Positions 50,864 to 60,290 are shown, numbered from the stretch's first letter. The stretch: DNA of 64,000 bases from Nocardioides terrae (GCF_900112345.1 NZ_FOLB01000002.1:350943-414942); one strand, 5' to 3'. The notes: generated by a model from the letters alone, not told the origin. A program made the numbers and translations.

Positions 50864-51460
50864 CTAGACCGCTGCCCGACCCCAGCGCCGGGTGACCAGC
50901 AGGCCGAGCAGGCCGACGATCACCAGCGCGATGCCGGGCGCGGCCGTGCGCAGCAACGGCCCCGGGTGCGCCGAGCCGACGCGGGTGAAGGTCACGTCCT
51001 GCGGGGCGGCCGGGCCGGCCGTGGGCGCGGTGCCCTGGCCGAGGATGCCCTGGACCCGGGCGAGCAGGGCGTCGCTGGCCGGGCTGGTGCCCGACCGCGG
51101 GCCGGCGAGCCAGCTGTCGCCGTCGGGCATCGCGAAGACGACGTACCGCTCCCCCTGCATGAGCTGGCCCAGCCCGCACTTCCCGCCCGTGGTACGCACC
51201 CGCACCTCGGCGCTGGTCACCTGGCCCTTGTAGAGCCGGTCGACCGTCACGCGCTGGACGAACGACGTCCCGCTGGCCGAGGCCGAGGAGATGACGCCGG
51301 TGAAGACCACCGCGGCCCGCTGGGCGGCGACCTGCGGCGCGGGCCTCGGACAGGCGGCGGATGCCGGCGAGGGCGCGGCGCCGAGCCCGAGCGCGACCAG
51401 GATCGCGAGCAGGGCGAGGACGAGGGCACGACGCAGCACCCGTCCATCAAACCGGATCAC
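50864..51460 (-). CDS. Secreted, C-terminally membrane-anchored protein (TIMP-like)
   Basis: A 198-residue protein with a signal peptide (ALVLALLAILVALGLGAAPS then PASAACPRP) and a C-terminal membrane helix (APGIALVIVGLLGLLVTRRW) with basic end, so the middle domain is extracellular. The beta-rich centre with VVFTGVISSASASGTSFVQR (20 quoted) and a Cys near KCGLGQ resembles netrin/TIMP-like domains of actinobacterial surface proteins. Function unknown. GTG 51460 overlaps the stop of the HAD gene (GTGA), implying co-translation. Confidence 0.75.
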   Translation of the reverse strand: MIRFDGRVLRRALVLALLAILVALGLGAAPSPASAACPRPAPQVAAQRAAVVFTGVISSASASGTSFVQRVTVDRLYKGQVTSAEVRVRTTGGKCGLGQLMQGERYVVFAMPDGDSWLAGPRSGTSPASDALLARVQGILGQGTAPTAGPAAPQDVTFTRVGSAHPGPLLRTAAPGIALVIVGLLGLLVTRRWGRAAV

Positions 51461-52284
51461 CGGGCAAGCACTCCAGCCAGGACCTGTGCGACGCCGTCCT
51501 CGTCGTGCCCCGGGGCGACGTGGGTCGCGCAGGCGAGCACCGTCGGATGGGCGTCGGCCATCGCGTAGGACGTCCCGGCCCACGTCAGCATCGGCAGGTC
51601 GTTGGGCATGTCGCCGAAGGCGACCACGTCGGCCGAGTCGACGGCGAGCCGGTCGGCGATGAGCGCGAGCGTCGAGGCCTTGGTGACCTCGCGCGCGCTG
51701 ATCTCGAGCAGAGGGAAGGACGAGTGGGTCACGTTGACGCGGTCCCCGACGACCTCGACACCGGCCGCCAGGAAGTCGTCAGCGCCGAGCCCGCCGCCAC
51801 GGGCGAGCAGCTTGAGCACAGGCACCGCGAACAGGTCCTCCAGCACCCCGACGGCCCGCGGCGCGAAGCCGTGCTCGTCGTCGGCCTCGTGGCGGACGTA
51901 GCCGGTCTCCATCGTCCAGCCCTCGAGCGTCTCGACGGCGAACCGCACGCCGGGTATCGCCGCACGCAGGGCGAGCGCGACCTCGCGGCCGACCTCGGGC
52001 TGCAGCGGCCGTTCGAGCCACGGCCGGTCGTTGGCCACGTCCCAGACCAACGCTCCGTTGGAGACGATCGCGAGGCCGTGGCTGCCGACGTAGGAGAAGA
52101 CCTCGCGGGTCCACCGCAGCGGGCGCCCGGTCACGAAGACGACGTGCACGCCCCGGTCGTCGAGCTCGGCGAGGATCTCGGCGGTGTACGCCGACACGGT
52201 GCCGTCCGACCGGACCAGCGTGCCGTCCAGGTCGGTCGCGACGAGTCCGGGGAGGTGCTCGGCGCGCTCGTCTGCTGGAACCAC
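51457..52284 (-). CDS. Cof-type HAD-superfamily phosphatase (first copy)
   Basis: A 275-residue HAD IIB phosphatase. Motif I LVATDLDGTLVRSDGTVS with the nucleophilic Asp, motif II VVFVTGRPLRWT, Lys in motif III (REVTKASTLALIADRL) and motif IV VVAFGDMPNDLPMLTWAG are intact. It probably hydrolyses sugar phosphates or FMN-like substrates. GTG 52284 is preferred to ATG 52308 because GGGGGAG lies 9 nt upstream. A paralogue is at 52811. Confidence 0.9.
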   Translation of the reverse strand: MVPADERAEHLPGLVATDLDGTLVRSDGTVSAYTAEILAELDDRGVHVVFVTGRPLRWTREVFSYVGSHGLAIVSNGALVWDVANDRPWLERPLQPEVGREVALALRAAIPGVRFAVETLEGWTMETGYVRHEADDEHGFAPRAVGVLEDLFAVPVLKLLARGGGLGADDFLAAGVEVVGDRVNVTHSSFPLLEISAREVTKASTLALIADRLAVDSADVVAFGDMPNDLPMLTWAGTSYAMADAHPTVLACATHVAPGHDEDGVAQVLAGVLAR

Positions 52285-52328
52285 GCCCGCATTCTCCCCC
52301 ACGACCATCAACCGGCCGAGTCGGCGGC

Positions 52329-52820
52329 TCAGGGGCGGGGAAGCGGCCGGGCGAGGACCAGCTCGCCGTCCTCGTTGGGGCCGCGCAGCTGGGTGAAGCC
52401 GCTCTTCGCGAGCACCCGGAGCGAGCGGGCGTTCTCCGGCCGCACCGACGCCCGCAGCCGTACGCCGGCCTCGTCGGTGTGAGCCAGCAGGGCGCGCAGC
52501 GCCTCGGTGGCGAACCCCCAGCCCCAGGCCTCCTGGACCAGACCGTAGCCGATCTCGGTCTCCGGCACGCCGTCCTCGGCCGCGACCGGCGGCCCGAAGA
52601 ACCCGATCGACCCCAGCGTCGTCGCACCGCGCACGATCGACCGCGGCCCCCACACGTCGCCCTCGTGCCACAGCGACGCGGCGTCGCGGTCGTCCTCGCG
52701 CGGGAAGTCGCGGTGCCAGCCCTCGAGCCGGCCGCCGGCACGGATCGCGGCGACCGTCTCCGCCGACCACAGCGGCAGCACCAGCCGCTCGGCCGCGACC
52801 GGGGCGAGGCTCAGAACCAA
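52329..52820 (-). CDS. GNAT-family N-acetyltransferase
   Basis: A 163-residue acetyltransferase of the RimJ/RimL-like branch. The acetyl-CoA loop is seen in IGYGLVQEAWGWGFATEALR (20 quoted) and VRPENARSLRVLAKSGF is the typical C-terminal motif. Substrate unknown. TTG 52820 overlaps the end of the downstream HAD gene's coding strand neighbour by 10 bp, with GAGGAG 10 nt upstream. It sits between the two Cof-type phosphatases in one operon. Confidence 0.85.
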   Translation of the reverse strand: MVLSLAPVAAERLVLPLWSAETVAAIRAGGRLEGWHRDFPREDDRDAASLWHEGDVWGPRSIVRGATTLGSIGFFGPPVAAEDGVPETEIGYGLVQEAWGWGFATEALRALLAHTDEAGVRLRASVRPENARSLRVLAKSGFTQLRGPNEDGELVLARPLPRP

Positions 52821-53671
52821 CGCGAGAGCTCCTCGGCCGCACCGTCCTCGTCGACCGAGGACGTCACGTGGTCGGCGATCTCCTTCACCTCGTCGGGCGC
52901 ATGGCCCATCGCCACGCCGCGTCCAGCCCAGGTGAGCATCTCGATGTCGTTGCGGCCGTCGCCGATGGCGAGCACGTCCGACGGCTCCAGGTCGAGCTGG
53001 TCGACGACGTAGGCGAGGCCGGACGCCTTGGAGACGCCGACGGGCGCGAGGTCGAGCCAGGCGGTCCAGCCGACGACGTACGACGTGCCCTGCAGGCCCA
53101 GCTCGCGGCCGAGCTCGACGAACTCGTCGGCGGTGGAGTACGGGTCGCGGATGATGACGCGGGAGACCGGCTGGGAGACCAGCTGCTCGACGGGCGTCAC
53201 GATCATGTCGCCGGAGAGCTCACCGGGCGGGAAGTGCTCGTTGAGGCGGTAGCCGACGCCGCGCTCCTCGACGGCGACGAGCGCGGTGGGGTGCCGCTCG
53301 AGGATCGCGTAGACGGCGTCCCGGGCGTCGAACGTCTCCTCGTGGACGATGTCGACGGGCGGGTAGCGCAGCACCACCGCGCCGTTGGAGGCGACGATCC
53401 AGAGCCGGTCCCTGCCCTCCTCGGGAAGGCCGAGCTGGTCGGCGATCGTCGTCATGCCGTGCTGCGAGCGGCCCGACGCCAGGACGATCTCGGCGCCCGC
53501 GTCGTAGGCGCGGTGGACGGCGTCGCGCACCGCCTGCGGGACCACCTCCTCGGCCGCACCGGTATCGGTGACCCACCGCAGCAGGGTGCCGTCGATGTCG
53601 AGCGCGACCAGCTTCGGACGCCAGCCGTCGCGGGTGGACGGGTCGGGCCCGCGCTGGGAGGAGGTCACCAT
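52811..53671 (-). CDS. Cof-type HAD-superfamily phosphatase (second copy)
   Basis: A 286-residue HAD IIB phosphatase. Motif I LVALDIDGTLLRWVTDTG, motif II EIVLASGRSQHG, motif III Lys in VGVSKASGLAYVVDQL and motif IV VLAIGDGRNDIEMLTWAGRG are complete. It is paralogous to the gene at 51457, with a GNAT gene between. It begins one base after the serS stop, so serS and the phosphatases are one transcription unit. This serS-HAD arrangement is common in actinobacteria. Confidence 0.92.
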   Translation of the reverse strand: MVTSSQRGPDPSTRDGWRPKLVALDIDGTLLRWVTDTGAAEEVVPQAVRDAVHRAYDAGAEIVLASGRSQHGMTTIADQLGLPEEGRDRLWIVASNGAVVLRYPPVDIVHEETFDARDAVYAILERHPTALVAVEERGVGYRLNEHFPPGELSGDMIVTPVEQLVSQPVSRVIIRDPYSTADEFVELGRELGLQGTSYVVGWTAWLDLAPVGVSKASGLAYVVDQLDLEPSDVLAIGDGRNDIEMLTWAGRGVAMGHAPDEVKEIADHVTSSVDEDGAAEELSRWF

Positions 53672-53672
53672 C

Positions 53673-54947
53673 TCAGCGAGCCACCGGCTCGATCACCTCG
53701 CGGCCGAGCCACTTCTGCAGGGCCTGCGGGACGCGGACCGAGCCGTCGGCCTGCTGGTGTGTCTCCAGCAAGGCGACGATCGCGCGGGTGATCGCGGTGA
53801 GGGTGCCGTTGAGGGTGGCCACGGGTGCGGTGCCGCGCTCGAACCGACCCCGGATGTCGAGCCGGCGGGCCTGGAAGTCCAGGCAGTTCGACGTCGAGGT
53901 CAGCTCGCGGTACTTGCCCTGCGTGGGGATCCACGCCTCGCAGTCGAACTTCCGGCTCGCGCTGTTGCCCAGGTCGCCGGCGGCCACGTCGATCACCTGG
54001 TAGGCCAGCTCGAGCTTGTCGAGGAACGCCTTCTCCCAGGCGAGCAGGCGCTCGTGCTCGGCGTACGACTCCTCGATGGTGGTGTAGACGAACATCTCCA
54101 CCTTCTCGAACTGGTGGACCCGGATGATGCCCTTGGTGTCCTTGCCGGCCGAGCCCGCCTCCTTGCGGAAGCAGGAGGAGAACGCGGCGTAGCGCAGGGG
54201 GAGGGAGGCGGGGTCGAGGATCTCGTCGGAGTGGTACGCCGCCATCGGCACCTCGCTGGTGCCGACGAGGTAGAGGTCGTCGCCCTCGATCTTGTAGACG
54301 TTCTCCTCGGCCTGCTCGAGGAAGCCGGTGCCCTCCATCGCCTCCGGGCGCACCAGCGCCGGCGCGATCACCTGGATGAAGCCGGCCTCGCGGGCCTGCT
54401 CCATGGCGAGGTTGATGAGGGCGAACTCCAGCTCGGCCCCGACGCCGGTGAGGTAGTAGAAGCGGCTGCCGGAGACCTTGGCACCCCGCTCGAGGTCGAT
54501 CGCACCGAGCAGCCGGCCGAGCTCGACGTGGTCGCGCGGCTCGAAGCCCTCGGCCGCGAAGTCGCGCGGGGTCCCGACGGTCTCGAGCACGACGAAGTCG
54601 TCCTCGCCGCCGGCCGGGGTCTCGTCGGCGGTGATGTTGTGGATCTGCTTCAGCGCTCGGACCCACTCGGCGTCGGCGGAGCGCTGCGCCTCCTCGAGCT
54701 GCTTGACCTCGGCCGAGAGCGCGCGGGTCCGCGCGAGCAGGTCCTGCTTCTCCTCGCCCTGCGCCTTGGCGACCTGGCCGCCGAGCTGCTTCTGCTCGGC
54801 GCGCTTGGCCTCGAAGGCGACGATCGCGGCCCGGCGGGCGGCGTCGGCGGAGAGCGCATCGTCGACGGCCGTCACGCTCAGCCCCCGCTTGGTCTGCGAG
54901 GCGCGGACGCGGTCGGGGACTTCACGGAGGATGCGGGGGTCGATCAC
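53673..54947 (-). CDS. serS: Seryl-tRNA synthetase
   Basis: A 424-residue class II aminoacyl-tRNA synthetase charging tRNA-Ser. It has an N-terminal coiled-coil arm (about residues 30-105; [20 protein letters not shown]) that contacts the long variable arm, followed by the catalytic core: motif 2 [20 protein letters not shown] (20 quoted) and motif 3 [23 protein letters not shown] 54947 is set by TAGGCT 7 nt upstream (leaderless). It is divergent from the PAP2-kinase gene; two tRNA-Ser genes lie within 10 kb. Confidence 0.97.
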   Translation of the reverse strand: MIDPRILREVPDRVRASQTKRGLSVTAVDDALSADAARRAAIVAFEAKRAEQKQLGGQVAKAQGEEKQDLLARTRALSAEVKQLEEAQRSADAEWVRALKQIHNITADETPAGGEDDFVVLETVGTPRDFAAEGFEPRDHVELGRLLGAIDLERGAKVSGSRFYYLTGVGAELEFALINLAMEQAREAGFIQVIAPALVRPEAMEGTGFLEQAEENVYKIEGDDLYLVGTSEVPMAAYHSDEILDPASLPLRYAAFSSCFRKEAGSAGKDTKGIIRVHQFEKVEMFVYTTIEESYAEHERLLAWEKAFLDKLELAYQVIDVAAGDLGNSASRKFDCEAWIPTQGKYRELTSTSNCLDFQARRLDIRGRFERGTAPVATLNGTLTAITRAIVALLETHQQADGSVRVPQALQKWLGREVIEPVAR

Positions 54948-54988
54948 GGACACGAGCCTATCGGGGAAGCGCCCGTATCCTTCTGCCC

Positions 54989-56548
54989 GTGCCGGACCGT
55001 CGCAACGCAACGTTGATCGCTGCGCTCTCGTGTCTGGGGCTGGGAGTCGTGCTCGCGATCTTCGTCGCCACCGGCAGCCTGGACTCCTTCGATCGGTGGG
55101 CCGGTGAGCCGCTGGCCGTGCAGAGCGGGCCCGCACACCGGGCCGCGCGGCTCGTCGAGGCGGTCTTCGAGTTCTGGCCCTTCGTCGTCTACACCGCCGT
55201 CCTCGCGGCGGCCCTGTGGTGGAAGAGCTACCACCGCGCGTCGGTCTACGTGCTCGCGGTCAACGCCGCCACCTTCGTCGTCAGCCAGGGCGTCAAGCAC
55301 GTCGTCGGCCGCGACCGCCCCGAGTGGCAGGACGCGATGTCGCCGTACACGGGGCTCGCCTACCCCAGCGGCCACGTCATCCACGCGACGGCGTTCTTCG
55401 GCGTGACGTCAGCACTGGCGCTGATCTTCATCCGGAAGGAGGCGCCGCGCCGGCTGGCCGTGACCGTTTCGGTCCTGCTCACCCTGCTGGTCTGCGCCGA
55501 CCGCCTCGTGCTCGGCCGCCACCACGTGACCGACGTGGTGGGAGGCCTCCTCTTCGGCGCCGGCCTGGTGCTGCTCGGGCTCGCGCTCTACTCGCCGCGG
55601 CCGCTCTCCCACGCGATCAAGGCCGAGCCGCTGCCCGAGGTCTTCGCGGGCGACAAGCGCTGCGCCGTCGTGCTCAACCCGAGCAAGGTGGACAGCGTCG
55701 GCCAGTTCCAGTCGATCGTGAACTCGATGGCGCTGGAGGCCGGCTGGCGGGAGCCGCGCTGGTACCTCACCACCGTCGAGGACTCCGGCACCGGACAGGC
55801 GGAGCAGGCCGCGGTCGAGGGCGCCGAGATGGTGCTCGTCTGCGGCGGCGACGGCACCGTGCGCGAGGTCTGCGCCGAGCTCGCCGGCACCGGCATCCCC
55901 GTCGGCATCATCCCCGCCGGGACCGGCAACCTGCTCGCCCGCAACCTGGGCATCCCGCTCTACTTGCGGGCCGCGATCGACGTTGCCCTGACCGGCCAGG
56001 ACCGAGCCGTCGACATGGTCGAGGTCGAGGGCGACGGCGTCGAGCCGAGCCACTTCCTGGTGATGGCCGGGATGGGCTTCGACGCCGCGATCATGGAGGG
56101 CGTCAACGAGGACATCAAGGCCAAGGTCGGCTGGGTCGCCTACGTCCTCTCCGCGCTGAAGGCGCTGATGTTCCCCGCCGTCCGGGTGGAGATCTCCGTC
56201 GACGACGCTGAGTTCACCAAGCACCGTGCCCGCACGATCGTCGTCGGCAACGTCGGCACGCTCCAGGCCGGGATGCCGCTCCTCCCCGACGCCGAGATCG
56301 ACGACGGCCTGCTCGACGTCGTCCTGCTCTACCCGCAGCGGTTCTGGTCGTGGCTGCCGCTCGCCTTCCGGGTGCTGACCAAGCAGCCCCGCACCGACGA
56401 GCTGGTCAACCGGATGACGGGCCGCACGGTCGTCATCCGCGCCGACCGCGACACCCCGCGCCAGCTGGATGGCGACTCGATCGGTCCCGGGCGCGAGCTG
56501 CGGATGACCAACGTGCACGGGCGCCTGCTCATCCGCGTCCCCCGCTGA
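54989..56548 (+). CDS. PAP2 phosphatase-diacylglycerol/lipid kinase fusion
   Basis: A 519-residue two-domain protein. Residues 1-215 are a PAP2 membrane phosphatase with about five helices and motifs [20 protein letters not shown] and [16 protein letters not shown]. Residues about 225-519 are a DAGK catalytic domain with [10 protein letters not shown] and [17 protein letters not shown]. It could interconvert phosphatidate and diacylglycerol or act on polyprenyl phosphates. The third PAP2 motif starts with Asp-Arg instead of Ser-Arg. GTG 54989 follows TATCCT by 7 nt. Confidence 0.93.
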   Translation: MPDRRNATLIAALSCLGLGVVLAIFVATGSLDSFDRWAGEPLAVQSGPAHRAARLVEAVFEFWPFVVYTAVLAAALWWKSYHRASVYVLAVNAATFVVSQGVKHVVGRDRPEWQDAMSPYTGLAYPSGHVIHATAFFGVTSALALIFIRKEAPRRLAVTVSVLLTLLVCADRLVLGRHHVTDVVGGLLFGAGLVLLGLALYSPRPLSHAIKAEPLPEVFAGDKRCAVVLNPSKVDSVGQFQSIVNSMALEAGWREPRWYLTTVEDSGTGQAEQAAVEGAEMVLVCGGDGTVREVCAELAGTGIPVGIIPAGTGNLLARNLGIPLYLRAAIDVALTGQDRAVDMVEVEGDGVEPSHFLVMAGMGFDAAIMEGVNEDIKAKVGWVAYVLSALKALMFPAVRVEISVDDAEFTKHRARTIVVGNVGTLQAGMPLLPDAEIDDGLLDVVLLYPQRFWSWLPLAFRVLTKQPRTDELVNRMTGRTVVIRADRDTPRQLDGDSIGPGRELRMTNVHGRLLIRVPR

Positions 56549-56554
56549 GCCGAG

Positions 56555-56956
56555 TCACGTCTTCGGGCGGGCGGAGGCGATCGCCTCCTGCTCCTCCGGG
56601 GAGAGCTGGGCTTCCGACGCCCAGCCGCTGACGCTCTTGGCGTAGGTCCGCGCGTCGGAGCGGCCGTGGATGCTGGTGAGCACGACGCCGTCGCCCGCGT
56701 CGTCGAGCAGCGCCAGCGACCAGGAGAGGTGGCCGCCCATGTCGCCGAACGCGTCGTAGCGCACCACGGACAGGTGCCGGAAGGTCGCCTTCGACTCCGC
56801 GGCCAGCGCGGCCACCTCTCGGCGCAGGCCGAGCACGTCGGCCGGCACCGCGTCGTCGGCCCCGGTCGCCCGGCCCGGCGTACGCCTCCAGGCCATGCCG
56901 GCGAGGACGAGGGCGACGACGGATGTCAGCAGGCTGAGAAGGGCGAGGGCGAGCAC
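56555..56956 (-). CDS. DUF4446-family membrane-anchored protein
   Basis: A 133-residue protein with one N-terminal helix (VLALALLSLLTSVVALVLAG) and a domain matching DUF4446: FRHLSVVRYDAFGDMGGHLS (20 quoted), LALLDDAGDGVVLTSIHGRS and DARTYAKSV. Function unknown; the family is widespread in Gram-positive bacteria. GTG 56956 lies 7 nt after TAGGGT on the minus strand; that -10 box overlaps the -10 of divergent pheA. It converges with the PAP2-kinase gene, 6 bp apart. Confidence 0.9.
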   Translation of the reverse strand: MLALALLSLLTSVVALVLAGMAWRRTPGRATGADDAVPADVLGLRREVAALAAESKATFRHLSVVRYDAFGDMGGHLSWSLALLDDAGDGVVLTSIHGRSDARTYAKSVSGWASEAQLSPEEQEAIASARPKT

Positions 56957-56963
56957 ACCGCCG

Positions 56964-56973
56964 ACCCTAGACT
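56964..56973. promoter_or_regulatory. Overlapping divergent -10 boxes for DUF4446 gene and pheA
   Basis: Plus-strand TAGACT (56968-56973) lies 6 nt before the pheA GTG; minus-strand TAGGGT (56969-56964) lies 7 nt before the DUF4446 GTG. The two hexamers share the base pairs at 56968-56969, so RNA polymerase cannot open both at once and the two leaderless genes should compete. Confidence 0.7.
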
Positions 56974-56979
56974 GACCGG

Positions 56980-57831
56980 GTGTCTGCGAACGTGAGGCGG
57001 ATCGCTTACCAGGGCGAGCCCGGAGCCAACTCCCACATGGTGTGCGCCGAGCACTACCCCGACTGCGAGTCGGTGCCCTGCGCCTCGTTCGAGGACGTCT
57101 TCGCGGCCGTCGAGGGCGGGGACGCCGACCTGGCGATGATCCCGATCGACAACTCACTCGCCGGACGCGTTGCCGACATCCACCACTTCCTGCCCACGTC
57201 GTCGCTGCACATCGTGGCCGAGCACTTCCTGCGGATCCGCTTCCACCTGCTGGGCCTGCCGGGCACCCGGATCGACGACATCAAGACCGTGCACAGCCAC
57301 GTGCACGCCCTCGGCCAGTGCCGCAAGATCATCCGGGAGCACGGCTTCACGGCGGTCATCTCCGGCGACACCGCCGGCGCCGCGCGCGAGGTCCTCGAGG
57401 CCGGCGACCCGTCGATGGGCGCGATCAGCCCGCCCCTGGCGTCGTCGATCTACGGGCTGGACGTGCTCGCCGAGGACGTCGAGGACGAGGACCACAACAC
57501 GACGCGGTTCGTCGTGCTGTCCCGCGACTTCGTGCAGGCGCCGGCCGGCAACGGCCCGGTCGTGACGTCGTTCATCTTCAACGTGCGCAACCTCCCGGCG
57601 GCGCTCTACAAGGCGCTCGGCGGCTTCGCCACCAACGGCGTCAACATGACCAAGCTCGAGTCCTACATGGTCGGCGGGGAGTTCATCGCCACCCAGTTCC
57701 TCGCCGAGGTCGACGGCCATCCCGAGGACGCGCCGCTGAAGCGGGCGCTGGAGGAGCTGGCGTTCTTCACCACCGACGTGAAGATCCTCGGCGTCTACCC
57801 GGCCGACCCGTTCCGCGCGCAGACGGCCTGA
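56980..57831 (+). CDS. pheA: Prephenate dehydratase
   Basis: A 283-residue enzyme converting prephenate to phenylpyruvate. The PDT domain begins IAYQGEPGANSHMVCAEHYP (20 quoted) and contains DLAMIPIDNSLAGRV and the Thr-Arg-Phe motif DHNTTRFVVLSRD. A C-terminal ACT domain (residues about 195-275; RNLPAALYKALGGFATNGVN, then MTKLESYMVGGEFIATQF) provides feedback inhibition by phenylalanine. The ESRP-like allosteric motif appears as LESY. GTG 56980 follows TAGACT by 6 nt, so the mRNA is probably leaderless. Confidence 0.96.
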   Translation: MSANVRRIAYQGEPGANSHMVCAEHYPDCESVPCASFEDVFAAVEGGDADLAMIPIDNSLAGRVADIHHFLPTSSLHIVAEHFLRIRFHLLGLPGTRIDDIKTVHSHVHALGQCRKIIREHGFTAVISGDTAGAAREVLEAGDPSMGAISPPLASSIYGLDVLAEDVEDEDHNTTRFVVLSRDFVQAPAGNGPVVTSFIFNVRNLPAALYKALGGFATNGVNMTKLESYMVGGEFIATQFLAEVDGHPEDAPLKRALEELAFFTTDVKILGVYPADPFRAQTA

Positions 57832-57947
57832 GCCCAACCCGGCGGACGGCCGGCGCCGGGCCCGGAACGGGTCCGGCGGGTCGGCGTACCCCCGAGTAGG
57901 TTCGGTCGTTGACGATGGTGACCGTCACCCAATCCGAAGGGGCTCGT

Positions 57948-58331
57948 GTGGCTACAGCATCGGGGTCGTTCTACTCGCTCTTCACCCCGCAGGAGATCGC
58001 GAAGATCAGCGCCTCCGGCACCCGGGTGAACCTGCCCGAGGGCTGGTCGCCGATCTGGGAGGACACCCCGGCCGACAAGGCCTACATCATCCTCTCCGGC
58101 ACCGTCTCGGTCCGGAAGGACGGCGCTGAGGTGGCCCAGCTCGGCGCGGGCGACATCGTCGGCGAGGCCGCCATCCTCAACCAGTCGCTGCGCACCGCCA
58201 GCATCGTCGCGCTGACCCCGCTCGAGCTCATCCACCTCTCCGCAGAGGCGCTGAGGAAGCTGGCCGTCGAGATGCCCAGCTTCCAGCAGGCGCTCGAGAA
58301 GGTGGCGGCGGAGAGGTTCAGGTCCAGCTGA
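57948..58331 (+). CDS. Cyclic nucleotide-binding domain protein
   Basis: A protein of about 127 residues made almost only of one cNMP-binding beta-roll (residues about 15-125): GWSPIWEDTPADKAYIILSG (20 quoted), LGAGDIVGEAAILNQSLRTA and PLELIHLSAEAL. The phosphate-binding cassette keeps Gly-Glu (GEAAILN) but lacks the Arg-Ala pair position only in part (RTAS). There is no HTH, so it is not a CRP-type regulator. GTG 57948 with GAAGGGG upstream is preferred; TTG 57909 and ATG 57915 are in-frame alternatives behind TAGGTT. It overlaps the cyclase gene. Confidence 0.82.
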   Translation: MATASGSFYSLFTPQEIAKISASGTRVNLPEGWSPIWEDTPADKAYIILSGTVSVRKDGAEVAQLGAGDIVGEAAILNQSLRTASIVALTPLELIHLSAEALRKLAVEMPSFQQALEKVAAERFRSS

Positions 58332-59290
58332 GCGGGTACGACGGCCGGCGGATCGACGAGCTGGTCGACACCGTCCTGCTGGGCGAGGCGCCGACGCTGA
58401 CCCAGCAGCAGGTCGCCGACGCCGCCGGCGTGCCGGTCGAGCTGGCCAACGAGCTGTGGCGCCTGCTCGGCTTCCCGCGGGCCGACGAGGGCGAGGCGGC
58501 GTTCACCCATGCCGACGTCGAGGCCCTGCGCCGCACGGCCACCCTGGTCGGCAGCGGCATCCTCAGCCCCGACCGCCAGGCGGCGCTGGTGCGGACGTGG
58601 GGACGTTCCTTCGCCCGGCTGGCGGAGTGGCAGACCGCCCTGCTCGCCGAGCTCGCCGCCGAACGGCCCGGCGACACAGTCGCTGAGCTGGCGACGCTCG
58701 CGTCGGGCGTCGTCCCCGACCTCGAGGCGCTGCAGTCCTACGTCTGGAGGCGCCATGCCGCGAGCGCCGCGACCCGGCTGCTGACCACCGCCGACTCCGG
58801 CACGCTGACGCTGTCGGTCTGCTTCGTCGACATCGTCGGCTACACCTCGAGGAGCCGCTCGCTGTCCGAGGAGGAGCTGGTCTCCTGGGTCGAGGAGTTC
58901 GAGGACTCCTGCACCCTCCTCGTCGTCGACCACGGCGGCCGGGTCATCAAGACGCTCGGCGACGCGGTGCTCTTCGTCTGCGACGACCCGGTCGGCGCGG
59001 CCGAGGTCGCGCTCACCGCGACCGAGCGCGGCGCCGACCCCGACGACCCCTTCCCGTCGGTGCGCGCCGGGCTCGCCCACGGCACCGTCGTCGCCCGGCT
59101 CGGCGACGTCTTCGGCCCGACCGTCAACATCGCCTCCCGCCTCACCACCGTCGCCCGGCCGGGCACCGTGGTCGTCGACGAGGGGGCCGCCGAGGCGCTG
59201 ACCGGCGGCTACTCGTTGGCCAAGCTGCGGCGTACGTCGGTGAAGGGTTACTCCCGACTGCAGCCCTACGCGCTGCGTCGGGTCCGGTGA
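58328..59290 (+). CDS. Class III adenylate/guanylate cyclase with N-terminal regulatory domain
   Basis: A C-terminal cyclase domain (about residues 165-315) has metal-binding Asps in VCFVDIVGYTSRSRSL and VIKTLGDAVLFVCDD, with FGPTVNIASRLTT for the base/transition-state site. The N-terminal helical domain (IDELVDTVLLGEAPTLTQQQ, ELANELWRLLGF) resembles Rv1264-type autoinhibitory domains. In-frame coding continues back to 58331, so the first ATG/GTG codon (GTG 58430) would truncate the domain. CTG 58328, overlapping the preceding TGA, is the likely start. It is coupled to the cNMP-binding protein gene, suggesting production and sensing in one unit. Confidence 0.88.
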   Translation: MSGYDGRRIDELVDTVLLGEAPTLTQQQVADAAGVPVELANELWRLLGFPRADEGEAAFTHADVEALRRTATLVGSGILSPDRQAALVRTWGRSFARLAEWQTALLAELAAERPGDTVAELATLASGVVPDLEALQSYVWRRHAASAATRLLTTADSGTLTLSVCFVDIVGYTSRSRSLSEEELVSWVEEFEDSCTLLVVDHGGRVIKTLGDAVLFVCDDPVGAAEVALTATERGADPDDPFPSVRAGLAHGTVVARLGDVFGPTVNIASRLTTVARPGTVVVDEGAAEALTGGYSLAKLRRTSVKGYSRLQPYALRRVR

Positions 59291-59300
59291 TCCCTCCGCG

Positions 59301-60254
59301 TCAGCGGATGGTGACCTGGCGGTTGGCGAGCCCGGCCCGCGCGGAGCGCTGCTCGGGGGTCAGGTCGGAGGTGTCGGCGAGCGCCTCGTCCAGGGCGGCC
59401 TTGAAGGCCGTCGCGGGCTCCTCGAGCGCCTCGGCGCCGGTGCCGACGGGCAGGTCCCAGACCGGCGCCAGGAGGCCGAGCGCCCGGAACATCCCGACGA
59501 AGCGTGCACCCGGGACGATCACGTCGGCGCCGCTCGCGTGCAGCCGCGCGAGCGCCGTGAGCAGCTCGTCCTCCGGCTCCGGCATCACCCAGCGCAGGTG
59601 CTCCTTGGTGCCGACGTTGGTCCAGTACGCCGCCTCGACGCCGGTCAGCCGCGCGGTCGGCATGGCTGCGTCGTTGGCCCGCTGCAGCGCCTCCTCCAAG
59701 CCGTCGCGTTCCTCCACGTCGGCGAGCCAGAAGTCGAACCCCTCGTGCACGGTCACGTCGATGGTGTCGTCGGCGACGATGTCCTGCAGCCGCGGCCCGG
59801 GGCCCGGCGCCTCGAGCATGCCGACGATCCGCGACTCGCCCGCCTCGGCCGACTCGAGCGCGGAGAGCAGCGCCGCCGCGACCTCGCGGGACGGGTCGCC
59901 GAAGCCGTGCTGCACCTGCAGGCCGGCCCACACCTGGCCGCTGTCGCGGGACATGGCCGGCGCGGCCACGGGCAGCAGCGACGCGAGCAGGACGGTGCGG
60001 TCCTCGTGCCCCTTGATGGTCAGCGGAGCGGTCGCGGCCGGCACCAGCTCGCGCATCGCGACCAGGTCGCACTCGCCCGGCAGGCCCTCGAAGGGCCGCT
60101 TGACGAACGTGGTCGCACCGGCCACGCCGTGGCAGACCTTGTAGCGCTTGCCGCTGCCGCACGGGCACGGCTCGCGAGGACCGACGACCTTGCCGTCGTA
60201 CAGCGGGAGCGGCTCGGGCTGGGCGGAGGCGCGGTTGCGGGACTTCTTGGCCAT
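59301..60254 (-). CDS. SEC-C motif protein, DUF5926 family
   Basis: A 317-residue actinobacterial protein. A short basic N-terminus (MAKKSRNRASAQPEPLP) precedes the zinc-binding SEC-C motif REPCPCGSGKRYKVCHG at residues about 27-43; the rest is the DUF5926 domain (for example VHEGFDFWLADVEERDGLEE, 20 quoted). SEC-C motifs contact SecB-like or ribosomal partners, but function here is unknown. ATG 60254 lies 8 nt after TACTCT. It converges with the cyclase gene. Confidence 0.9.
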   Translation of the reverse strand: MAKKSRNRASAQPEPLPLYDGKVVGPREPCPCGSGKRYKVCHGVAGATTFVKRPFEGLPGECDLVAMRELVPAATAPLTIKGHEDRTVLLASLLPVAAPAMSRDSGQVWAGLQVQHGFGDPSREVAAALLSALESAEAGESRIVGMLEAPGPGPRLQDIVADDTIDVTVHEGFDFWLADVEERDGLEEALQRANDAAMPTARLTGVEAAYWTNVGTKEHLRWVMPEPEDELLTALARLHASGADVIVPGARFVGMFRALGLLAPVWDLPVGTGAEALEEPATAFKAALDEALADTSDLTPEQRSARAGLANRQVTIR

Positions 60255-60290
60255 GGGGCGTGAGAGTACCGCCGCGGGGGGCGGAGGTCG

